Below, piece by piece: positions 1-10,600 of a stretch of 64,000 bases of DNA (within the stretch, counting starts at the first letter, position 1; each line of letters begins with the position of its first letter). The DNA is from Cliona cf. orientalis (taxonomy: Eukaryota; Porifera; Demospongiae; Clionaida; Clionaidae), in the NCBI GenBank assembly GCA_963930775.1, contig OZ005689.1:4588001-4652000 (forward strand), read 5' to 3'. A program made the position numbers and the translations under genes. The notes under the pieces were generated by a model, which did no database searches, was not told the origin of the DNA, and worked only from the letters and a program-made list of their open reading frames with translations.

Positions 1-750
1 ATAATATTGTGTAGTATACCTTAATATCCATATATAGCTAGATTCAGTTTCAGCTTCGATCACGGCAATGCTGGTTCCTTCCACACAAACATGCATGGAA
101 CTCATGGTAGATAAAGACTACATCATATTACATGTCTATGACTGTACGTGACATTGTAGCTACTTAGATGTAAGCTATATAGCTCCCATAACATGCATGC
201 ATAACGAGATCTGGCAGTGTATATATAGCTACGTGTTGAATGCTCATACTGAAATAGCTAAAAAAAATAAAATTCCCTGCTATATAATATATTCATGATG
301 CATGTCCACATCTTACACACATAGCTATAGATGCTATAGCTGCATGTTCCACAACAAAACTGGCAGTGTTGAATAACTACCAGTAGATCTATTTAAAATA
401 GCTACTGATGCTCATAATTATCATGAATTCCCTATGCTATGAATACATTTATTTTGGAGGGATAGGTATACTGTATTATATGTACTTATTGTATATGGTC
501 ACAGCCTTTGCCATGTATACTAAGAGGGGCATATTATATACTACCACTATAATACTAGAAAGATGATAATCATCATGCGGGGCGAGCCTTCGCTCATGGC
601 ACGATCAGGTGTTACTGTATTAAACATTTAAATTTTAAGTGACTGCAAACTCTACCACCCTTAGGCTACTGTATGCCATTTAGATGCCACTCTAGCCCAG
701 TAGCAGTGCCAATTAAAGCACACAGAACAGTAGTAGTTTCAGGCTCTTGT

Positions 751-822
751 CTGAGATCATGGCACAATTCTTGCCTATCTAGCCGCGGTTACAGTTCAAT
801 TCTTTTTGTGCCATGATCTCAG
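751..822. repeat. Fold-back inverted repeat
   Basis: Perfect arms CTGAGATCATGGCACA (751-766) and TGTGCCATGATCTCAG (807-822) enclose a 40-base loop. The arms are long enough to form a stable hairpin. This looks like a very small non-autonomous DNA element rather than a terminator or gene. Confidence 0.7.
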
Positions 823-984
823 TACAGTAGTTGGTCAAGCATCCAAACTGGAGCAGTTAGCACAGGCTCTCTGTCTGATCACAGCATCATTCTTTATATA
901 CGTCATTTTAGCTATCTCTTACTGCGAGTCTATGGCTCCAACTCAACATGAACAAGTGACTCTGGTCGTATGCTGCTCAATAGT

Positions 985-1039
985 TAGTCTCGTGGAGCCA
1001 GACCCCTATGCGCGGGGAGGGTCTGGCTCCGCGAGACTA
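985..1039. repeat. Miniature hairpin element (TAGTCTCG...CGAGACTA)
   Basis: The arms TAGTCTCGTGGAGCCAGACC and GGTCTGGCTCCGCGAGACTA are nearly perfect inverted copies around a loop of about 15 bases. The element is GC-rich against an AT-rich background. Similar short hairpins ending in CCTCGT/ACGAGG lie at 31923-31974 and 62503-62545, which suggests a class of miniature fold-back elements. Confidence 0.75.
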
Positions 1040-1403
1040 CTCGATAGTGTGCTCAATGAAGCAGTCTTTGAGCCCACGCTAGCGCACTGCAGTCAGTCAG
1101 CGCGAGCACCATGGCTAACGATTCTGGCGTGCCGAGCCTAGCTTCATAAATGACGACCTTTAGAGAGGTCACGATCTAACATTAATACGCGCTAAATCAT
1201 TCATAGTGATGATGTAATGCACAAGCATATTGCGCATGCGCTATGAGCACGTGGACGACGTATCGCTACATACATACATAGATACATACATACATAGGTA
1301 CAGCGAATTCGCCATATGTTACTCTTGTATTCGGGGCTCGCTCAGGCTCGCCCCGAATTATATATTTACACACCTTATATTGGTACTGCAGTATCTCCTG
1401 TTG

Positions 1404-1830
1404 GGCGAAATTATGATACACTCTGTGAGTCATGCATTCCATGAAATTCTAGCATGAATTTTTTTATATATAGCAGCGAGGAAAAGTATTAATAATATTG
1501 TTCACTTAAGCCTATATCTTCTTTCAGTTTCTGAGACTTAGTTCACTGATTGTTCAGGTTATTAAGCTTCTTGTTATAATACACAATGCTTGCATGCAAT
1601 TTAATTTTTATGGATTAAACTTTTGGACGTTCTTCTCATTCATAGTCTTTTCATAGCCTTTGCTGGTGGCTGCATAATCCACGAGCAGGATATTGACAGT
1701 TTTACTGTACTTTTCTTTCTATTGATAGCACTCATCTATGGCCGCACTGATGGAGTCTAGAGTCATCCCTTGAGCAGTATTTTGCCATTTCGTCTATACA
1801 CCGCCTAATTAAGCCACTGCAGGCAACATA
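1404..1830 (-). pseudogene. Truncated inverted copy of the PI-PLC-X gene 3' end
   Basis: The reverse complement of this stretch matches the last third of the neighbouring PLC-X gene and its 3' UTR. The shared coding words include TACTGCTCAA, GTAAAACT.TCAATATCCTG and the end AAGTTTAATCCATAA (stop codon at 1608-1610 on this strand). The UTR similarity then runs down to about 1404, matching roughly 3401-3600 of the intact copy. The coding part has small indels that break the frame, and everything upstream of about codon 270 is missing. It is a partial inverted duplicate lying head-to-head with the intact gene about 0.5 kb away. Confidence 0.8.
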
Positions 1831-2371
1831 AGGCTGTTAGTGGAATGGAATAATAATCATCATTTTTTAATTACAGTTATTATATAGTCATAGCTAATTC
1901 TCATAAAAAGGACATTAATTGATCAGCAATTTGAAACTGATTTAATTTACAGGTATACCTAAAGGGATGCCAACACCTCGATCATTATTCAGCATTAATT
2001 GGGATGTGTATATATAGTGCATGCTGTAATTAATTTAAGTGGAAAAGTTATAGCTAGCTCCTAATCTCGGTGAAACAGCTGGATCAACATAATGCATAGA
2101 CTTAACACAATATTATATATCATGCATGCATACATGCAGGTATAGCTGTAACTACCTATAGAGGTATAGTATAGTGCCAGGAAGCTTAATAAGCCCACAT
2201 GTCACCCATGCACCAGTGCAGCTTGCAGGTGCTGCAGTTGGCTGTCTATTTAAGAGGATAATTTCTACACTTGGGATGTCATAGCTACATGATATTATAC
2301 ATTGTCATTTGAGTGCAAGAAACTTCAATTACTCAAGCCACTTGCAAAAAACATTGATATACTTGTTGAAG

Positions 2372-3400
2372 ATGGACCAATTAAAGGTGGTGATTCTTCT
2401 GCTGCTGCTCATGCACATTGCCACGGGCATAAATGGCATGAAATGTAACGGCATGGAGGGTCTCTGTGACCTCAGGATTGATCAGGTGACCTTCCCTGCG
2501 GCACACAATGCTGGCTCGGATCCAAGTGTTGCACTCGAATGCCTCTACCGTAACCAAAACTATGATCCATTAAACCAGCTCATCAGAGGCATACGATTTT
2601 TCGACTTTGACACTTGTTGGCACGAAGATAAAGTCAAAAATTGTCACTGCAATGAGTACTTTGGTTGTGAGTATGGAGCGGACATGTCTACAACCCTGTT
2701 CAATTTTGATGCTGTGTTGAAGTACGATTGGAGCGGGTTTACAGGGCGTGATTCAGATGATCGTCGCAATGAGGTGATAATCATCTACTTCAACCGTGAT
2801 GCAGACATTAGTGGTGAGACTGCTAAGGAGAAGATTGGTAAGAGCCTGAACGAAATGCTCACAAACCTCTGGGATCCTGACGGAGACAGTCTACTCAAAA
2901 TGAACAACTACTACAAGAATAACAACAACCAGTGGCCGACGCTCAGGCAAGCTATTGAGAGCAAACAGCGAATCTTTGTCTGGATGGAGAATGGTCCGGC
3001 CAAGTACATCGACCCCCAGCCAGACTGGTTGGTGCAGAGTAATGGAATTTTCACAACCAAGTGGACTCCCATCTATATCTGGCTGTGGACTACTAGCGAA
3101 CATTGCACCGGTATTGTATCTACAGCCAGGAGTAAGTGTGATACAAGTCGGGATTTTGTCGATTTGTCATCTGTTGCCACCTTTGGGCTGTGCATAGAAA
3201 GGATGGCATGGTACTGCTCAAAGGATGAAGCTATCGGTGCAGCCATTGACGTATGCTATCCAGAGAGAGAGAAGCACGGTAAAACTATCAATATCCTGTC
3301 GGCAGACTATGCAGTCAACAGAGAAGGCTATGAAACGCTATCAGTGGTCGATCGAGCCAGGACTTTGAATGAGAAGAATATCCAAAGGTTTAATCCATAA
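2372..3400 (+). CDS. Secreted PI-PLC X-domain-like protein
   Basis: This single-exon gene of 342 codons encodes a probable secreted protein with a phosphatidylinositol-specific phospholipase C X-like domain. The chosen Met (MDQLKVVILLLLLMHIATG) begins a textbook signal peptide; the upstream in-frame Met at 2309 would put 21 polar residues before it. The mature protein opens with a Cys-containing segment and the motif DQVTFPAAHNAGS, which matches the first catalytic His region (HNxxS) of the X domain. It is followed by GIRFFDFDTCW, the R-x-x-D-x-D-like region, a second His in KNCHCN, and the beta-strand EVIIIYF. There is no Y, C2 or PH domain, so it resembles the short eukaryotic and bacterial-type PI-PLCX proteins. 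A TATA-like TATTTAAG lies at 2247-2254. Catalytic activity is inferred, not shown. Confidence 0.8.
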   Translation: MDQLKVVILLLLLMHIATGINGMKCNGMEGLCDLRIDQVTFPAAHNAGSDPSVALECLYRNQNYDPLNQLIRGIRFFDFDTCWHEDKVKNCHCNEYFGCEYGADMSTTLFNFDAVLKYDWSGFTGRDSDDRRNEVIIIYFNRDADISGETAKEKIGKSLNEMLTNLWDPDGDSLLKMNNYYKNNNNQWPTLRQAIESKQRIFVWMENGPAKYIDPQPDWLVQSNGIFTTKWTPIYIWLWTTSEHCTGIVSTARSKCDTSRDFVDLSSVATFGLCIERMAWYCSKDEAIGAAIDVCYPEREKHGKTINILSADYAVNREGYETLSVVDRARTLNEKNIQRFNP

Positions 3401-4370
3401 AAATTAAACAAGAAGCTTAATAACCTGAACAATCAATGAACTATAAGTCACAGAAACTGAAAGAAATTAATATATTATAGGCCTAGGTGAACAATAATAA
3501 TTAACACTTTTCCTCACTGCCATAAAAATTAATGTTTCATGCTACATGTATATAGAATTTCATGGAATGCATGACTCACAGAGTGTATCCTAATAGCTAT
3601 GAGGATATGCCGATCATAATGTACTGCAGAGCCATTATATCAGTATATTCCCCTTTTAATATATTCATAGCAAAAGTTTGGGGCCAAACTATATTATATA
3701 ATTTATAATATGAGTACAGACCATGCAGGTATAATACAGTATAGTGAGAACCGTTTCGCGGAACATGTATTCAGTTTAGCTATAACAATAATTATTATGG
3801 GGTCATGCACACAACCAAAATTTAATCTTTCTGATTCCCTTATAAGTCTGACTATCACACAGACCTACATACTTCCTACAGATCTACTGGGTGTATATAT
3901 TGCATCGATCACCAGCATGAGTGATGCTGATGCTGTGGGGGTGGTAGGGTTGTATAACAACAAGACTAGCAGTGAAGTAGCTGCTACTTCACTCATCGTA
4001 GGTGCTAATAATTATTATTAATCAGATTCACCATCAGGCCAGTATAATAATAATAACAGATCAGCACTAACACAATGTCATGATCATGTGTAGAGAGAGA
4101 GAGGGAAATGATTTCCATAATACTTCAGAACATTCATGTAATGAAAGAATTGTAACAGGTATTTATATTAGGTATTGTTGTGAATGAAAATGTACAAATA
4201 TGGTCCACAAAATTAATAATAAGTATTATTGTTACGTTATTATTATTATGAGTAGCTAGCATGGTGAAAGATTCTGAATTATGGAAAGTGCTTGAGTAAT
4301 TGTCATTGACAAGATGAACAAATGAAATAAAGTATTACAAGAGAGTGAAACAAAAGGTGAAATTACAGTT
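3401..4370. other. Intergenic DNA between convergent genes
   Basis: The first roughly 200 bases are the 3' UTR region of the PLC-X gene, recognisable because it is also present in the inverted pseudogene. The rest is AT-rich and holds ATT/AAT microsatellite-like stretches around 4005-4045 and 4205-4245 and a GAGAGAGAGAG run near 4093. The 103-codon open frame at 3710-4021 has no recognisable domain, and I do not support it as a gene. Confidence 0.6.
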
Positions 4371-4645
4371 CTAAGCAGGAAGTTCCTCAGCTAGCTGTGC
4401 ATATCCAACCATGGGTGACTTGAGAGCTTTGGCCACGGCCGCCCACGAGGGCTTGGGCTTCCCATTGTTCAACCAGTATTCCAGCATGGCAGTGAGGCAG
4501 TCGTCTGGATCCTGATTATTGTTCTTCTTGATAGCACTGAGTGTGCCGGCTGAGATGCCCAGTTTGAGGCCAATGTTGAACCACTTCACCCTAGCCTCCC
4601 ACACTGCCTCCAGAACATCACCAAGATCGTCCGTGGTGAGCTTTC
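4371..4645 (-). CDS. C-terminal death-domain exon of the ROCO gene
   Basis: The acceptor TTTCTTTGCAG opens the exon in phase 1 (Gly-Lys-Leu-Thr-Thr-Asp-Asp-Leu...). The product contains VKWFNIGLKLGISAGTL, then a helix with CLTAMLEYWLN and PSWAAVAKALKSPMVGYAQL, a clear canonical death domain. The stop TAG is at 4371-4373. It is the best-conserved of the five death-fold modules. Confidence 0.85.
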
Positions 4646-7600
4646 CTGCAAAGAAAAAGCATTGATAATCTTAAAATCACTGATGCATGTAAGACTGTAC
4701 AACACGTGAAACAGATAGAGTATTATGTTGATCAGCACATACCTGAAGTACTTGAGGTTGCAGAAGCAGTGGCAGGAGTCCCGAGCCACAGTCGGTGCTG
4801 ATCAGTTACCTCGCTGCTCACTGTAGCAGGGTGAGTGGTGCAGGTCAAAAGCTTTCTATTCTCGGAAACGGTGGCAGGATGGAGTGCAGTGTCTTTATGT
4901 CCTGAGCATGGGAATGCAACGGAGGGAATCGAATTGTTGTAGTTCAGTCTCTGAGATGCTTTACGAATTCCAGTGAGAACCGTTTCGCGAATCATTGGAC
5001 AAACCTCTTCACAGACCTCTTGAGCTCGTTCTCGACTGACAGAGGTAGGGAAATCAATGCTGACATGAAGGTATGAAGAGAAGGAATCGGTGATTGTGAT
5101 GCATCCTGGGTTCTTTCCTGGGACAGTGAATTGAGCACTGTTGCGAGAAACTTGCACAGGGTAGCCATCCTCTTCAAGAAGCTCCCACTTGGCTTCAGTG
5201 ATGAGAGAAGCAAGAAGAAAGCAGTAAACTCCAAGCTTGGGGCCATCTCGACCAAAGTAGAAGAGAAGAGCTGGAATGACTAGCAATGAAGCACCTGCCA
5301 CAATATGTGGTATGTCTTGCTTCCTCAGAAGGCAGGGCATGAGATACTCACCTTTCCCAATCTCTGACATGATCCTCAGATGCTTGAAGACCAAGATCAG
5401 CTGCTCCTTCATGAAAAGCTTAGGAACGTAATGAGATGAGAACTGTTCAAGTATCTCCGCTGTCACTATTCCACGTTTCACGAATTTCTTCAGAGCTCCA
5501 AGAAGCTTATCACCTGATTTTGCTTGTAATGATAGACTGTGTACCACAAGCTCAGTGATTTTGTCGAGAATGGCCTGGGAATTGATAAATACGACATTCG
5601 GAAGAACTTCTTCATAGTAGAAGACCAGCTTCAGCCCATGAAGGTACTTTAGTGCTGCTTCGAATGATTCTCGTGTGAAATTGTAAGTAGCTGCTATTTC
5701 AAAGCACTCTTCTTTACTTATCACTGACTTTCGTTGCTCCTTGGCTATTCGCTGAAGGGCTATTTCCAGGGGAATATATCGAAGTGGCATCTTTTTTGGC
5801 GTCAATTTACGCAATTCTATGATCGCTTTCTCTCTCAAAATGGATATGACTCCCTCATCTTCGTTTTCTGGTGTCTTTATATTGACAGCAAGCAGTAGTG
5901 ACTCTCCGTGGACAATGATATTATCTTCCATCTCCTGAGGTATTATACTTCGAAGCTTCTTCTCCTTCATTTCAATGCTCTCCTGTGGGCACTTGTGCTG
6001 GAGGTCTTTGTGAGTGCCCACAAATGCAATCTTTGGACATGTGTTGTGGTCACAGGTTGATCGTATCACCCTCATGCAGTGGCGAAGTGTATCCAAGTGT
6101 GTAAAGGGTGAATTGAATGGCTCTCCAACGCGTTCTCCCCTGGCGTAGAACTCCACTAGCGGAAAGCTGTCTAAGGGCTCATTGAGCTTCACTGTCACAA
6201 TGCCAAGCATGGTGTTTTGGATGAACACAGGGAGGACCTCGTGAAACATGGGCTGGCCGCCTGTGTCATCGACATCAAGCAAATCTTTGTCATTGAGATC
6301 GGCTTTCTTTGTTCCTGCCTGCATTCGACTCAGGTACTGCCTCTTCATAGCACGACAAACACACTGTCACCATGTTTCCTCTCTTTGTGCAGCATCCTCT
6401 TTGATAACTGATGAAGGCTGCCTCATGGTTTCCTTCTGACTAGGAGGAGAAGAACTAGTTAAACTGTTCAAGTCATCCTTAGCCTCAGCTTGGATAGATG
6501 GTTTAGCAACAGCTACACTATTGGTTGATTGTGGAAAATTCTCAGCTGATGCTACAAGCATGTTAGAATAGTGGTCATCGGTGATTCGTACAAAACAGTC
6601 ATCGTTCACTCCTGCCTTACAGTGAGCTACAGCTCTCACTGGCTTCTTTGCACATGGAGTGCTTTCTCGTATCGATGGAGGTTTTTCCTTGAGGAAAGCT
6701 GCAAGAATGTGCGTTTTTCCTGATCCTCCCACCCCTAAGAGTAAGGCGCTGCCATTTCGTAACGACACTTCACCCTCCATCATGGCTGCATCGAAGCACT
6801 GCCGGGTTTTCTCACTAACTATAGGAAGAGAATAAAGCAAGGAACCGTAATTAACTCTACAGGAGAGCTAGTGTATACAGATCTGTGCTCTAGAATTAAA
6901 TTGGGAATGATCACCAATGATCAAACATCTGATACTATGATATTATACACATACACATTATTATTCAAGCAGAACAGGGGCAGCATAACAAACTGCTGGA
7001 ATCCATTGATGTGTGCATACTGACATAAAAGATTGCTGGTTGTTTCATTGTGGCTGGACAAGGAGCAAGCATGAGGAGGAATGGATGAAAGTTTTGGTTG
7101 TTAAAGGAGAGACTAAAATATTATTGGCTATAGGGTAAACCTGAGAAGTTTGAAAAATTTATGACTAAAAAGAAGAATGCATGATAAACTGCTGGAAGCC
7201 AGGCAGAAATGATTAATTAGCGAGACTAGTTTTTGCCCTTGTACCACACTCAGGATACAATGCCTAAGAAACTATAGTACAACAGCCTACAGTCCGTAAT
7301 GTTGGCTAAGCACAATCATTGTTATACTTGTGTATATACAATCATACCTCAATCAGGGTTAATTTCAAGGGGGTCAACTCCACATTAAAGATAGGGAAAG
7401 TCAATTGCTAGGCAGGGGGCAAGTCAATCCCAAGGGGTGTAAAAGCACCCACTGGTCCCCCTTAGATAAACCCTGAAATTTATGCAGTAAATCAATTATC
7501 TATGAATTCAAAGTGAATTACATACTGCTAATCACAGTACAAAGTAGCTCATACATGTACATATTGTATACTAGAGATTGAAATAATGATTTACAAGTGT

Positions 7601-10600
7601 ACAGACATAACGTCCGTACACAGTTTTACACGGACAATAATCTTTGTTTAGACAATTTCAGATTCTGTAGTAACTGTCATTGCCTATACAATAGCAAGTT
7701 GAGCAACTAGAGTTGACTTCTGTATATAATTTGTAGCTCATTGGACAGATTCGATCCACCACCAAACACTGACCGTGGTTTGACAAATTAATTTTGGTAG
7801 TGGCCATGGTACTAATGTAAATGTTATCCACCAGAAGCACTATGAGCAATTATTAGTTATGGCTGTAGGCAGGCTATTACATCTGCACAAACGATGTGGA
7901 CATTAATTTTAGGCAATATGCACAGATAAGATAGATACATACAGCGCAGTAGACACATAGCACAAACATACCAAATACTTTCCAATATAGGTGCCGCTAA
8001 AAAAATAATTACAGATCACAAATTAAAGGTGCCTCCAATTAGAACCAATAAATTCGTGAGCAGGTCAAAGGGCACCAAAATTAGAGAGGTGCCTAAGAGC
8101 TACAATTAGAACTGTTCTGGAAATTTTATCAGAGCGAAAGTGCCAACACTGACCTGTACTATTTAGTGGCAGTGAATATATCAGTGGTTAAAACAACGAA
8201 AATAATACTATGGTTCTAGTTTCACTCTGATCACTGAATCATGCTCGAGTTGCTGGTACTGTAGCCATCGCAACGGCTGTCTCCAGCTCCAGAAAGATAT
8301 CAAAGTAGTAGCAGTAGCTAGTAATGTACTCCTGGTAGTAGGAAAGTCCTCATATGTATAGGTATTCAAACGGCACCTAAATTAGGGTGCCGTCTACATG
8401 TATTGCAGAACATATACGGTAATATGCTCACATGAGTGGATGCTCCACACAACTATATCACTCCGGTACTCAAGATGCATGTGACCAAGCATAGGGGCTG
8501 AGGTACACCAGCTATATCATAGTGTACATATAATAGTATCAATATAGTAGTAGTAATACACTGACACGGTTATACAGGGCTTCCTTTGTAATAAATGCAG
8601 TATTGATAATTACACAGACAATAGTCTCATAACAGTGTATCTTGTGTACCTTTGACATAAGTATTCTTTACCAATTTAGCATATTGGGGAAGACTGACCC
8701 AGCGGAGTACTCGAGCAACCTGCCTCCAAGTGGGGCAGGGGTGTTGATGGACGTAAAGATCTAGATAGGCCTCTTTCCTCTGGCTAGACCTCTGGTAGTC
8801 CTTCTGTATTCTGGCCATCTCAGACTGTGGTAGACCTAGGTAGAGTTTACCTCCAAGCTCATCTACCTTCTCAGCGTCCAGTAATACAAACAGTTCCATT
8901 AGTTTCTCAGTAGTTATAGTGAGGTCTGTGTAAGGACAAAATTAATGTTTGTCAATGACACCAAATCGATAAAAGCACTTAACATAACCCACAGTAATAG
9001 TTGAGGTATCTTTGATTTACTTATCCCACCCCCCCCCCCCCCCACCCATACTTGTTAATTACCTTTCCAGAGATACACCATTATCAGGCTACATTCACTA
9101 TGTGTAAAGCCAGGCTCACCTCTAGGAGGGAGATATGACCTCGCTTCCTCAACTGCAGCCACCTGATGATGACGGTATAACGACTTGGCAATATATTCCC
9201 ATGAAGAATATGGGTTGTAGTTGACATACAAGTCAGCTGTACATTCACCCTCCTTCCCAGACATGCACATCTCCTTCATCTTCCCCCTCTCCATTGTAGC
9301 ACCACAAGCATCCTCCCATACCTGTGCCTTCACTTGTGGTTTGACCTTTTCCATGACACGATTGACGTTGTCCACTGTTAGAGTGGGATCTGGGGGAAAG
9401 AGGGTGGACAACATCACTACTAGACCTAGCTCACACTACATCACATAAGCTCATTACCCCGCGCGCATGCGCAAGGGGGTAAAGTAATCGGTCGTGTCGT
9501 TGTTGTTGTTGTCGTTAGCACAAAAATCGCCATATCTCGAGATGTAGGCGTCTAAGCGACTCGTAAGTACAACGAATTAATCGAATTTGGCGAAAAACTG
9601 GCTTCAGTGTGCGTCAAATCGAGGGATACGGTCCACGAGCGTCACAAATAGTGTTTTTTTTTGTTGGCCACCGTAGCCACGCCTATCGACAGTGCCCATC
9701 AATGCATTATGCATGCCATTGTGCTCTCTGCTCATGCGCACAACTAAGTGGCCATGGTAAAGATCGTCGATGTTCTAAATAATGCTCGTGACGTCTCTGA
9801 TAGTGACTGTCCCGAAATCTGAAGGCCCTATGGAACCAATCATAATGTAAGATAGCTATTTGATATTACAACAAAATTAATATAGGTAAAAGTGCATGTC
9901 TGGTTGCAGAGAGCGCTTTTCAAGTGTCACCCGGCGGGACCCCCAGCAACTAAGCAGCATTTCCACTATTTCTCTCAATTTAGGCCCATGCACCGAAAGT
10001 AAATCTATAAATTGCGCAATGTGCGCGCGGGGTATGTGCTCTACAGAGCTCTAGTTCCAGTATGTAGTGTGTATGGTAAACTAGACAGTGCTAATTAACA
10101 AGCATGCATGGCAGTTGTACTAGTAGCTTTATCATATGAGCATGTCAGTAGCTATGCCATGTAGTCCATGGCAATATTTTTACCTGTTGACATGAATGAC
10201 TTGGATTCCCTTGCTAAGGCAAACTCCTCCCTAGCATACAGTTTCCTGGTAAGATGTTCCCACTCAGCATCAGGATGGCAGTTCACATAGTAGTCTGCAC
10301 AAGCACGGTTCCTCTCTCTGACAGTGGAGTATCTCCCCTGGATCTCCTCCAGCAGTGGCCAGGGGATTCCAAGTCCACCCATCACCACCTCCCACTTGTC
10401 TCTAGATATCTTGTTCAGTATTTGAGTGACATTATCCACTGTCATAGTGGGGTCTGGGGGTACAGAGTTACATGTAATACATGTATGTGCAAGAATTAAT
10501 GACTAATGCGAAATAAGTTTGTGAGGAGAATCCCTTGAGGTTTGACAATAATATTATTGTGTCATAAATAGGTATAAATTTTATAGGTGTATGGATACAA

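Larger units (their letters stand above)
1..1403. other. Intergenic DNA with fold-back repeats, no supported gene
   Basis: I find no gene here. The stretch is AT-rich and rich in TATAGCT-like words. It contains two fold-back hairpins (751-822 and 985-1039, listed separately), a third small hairpin around 1329-1359 (ATTCGGGGC paired with GCCCCGAAT) and a short CATA/CATACATA microsatellite around 1268-1300. The open frames at 806-1141 and 1230-1457 run through these hairpins and the microsatellite and look fortuitous. Confidence 0.6.

Noticed and set aside
806-1141. 111-codon open frame
   Set aside because: It runs through a perfect fold-back repeat, has no domain, start context or splice support, and the hairpin dictates much of its sequence.
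3710-4021. 103-codon open frame between PLC-X and ROCO genes
   Set aside because: Low-complexity AT-rich end, no recognisable motif, no promoter or homologue seen in the window.
6340-6369. A 30-nt intron removing the in-frame TGA
   Set aside because: GT and AG are present and in phase, but 30 nt is below the length at which spliceosomes normally work, and there is no pyrimidine tract.
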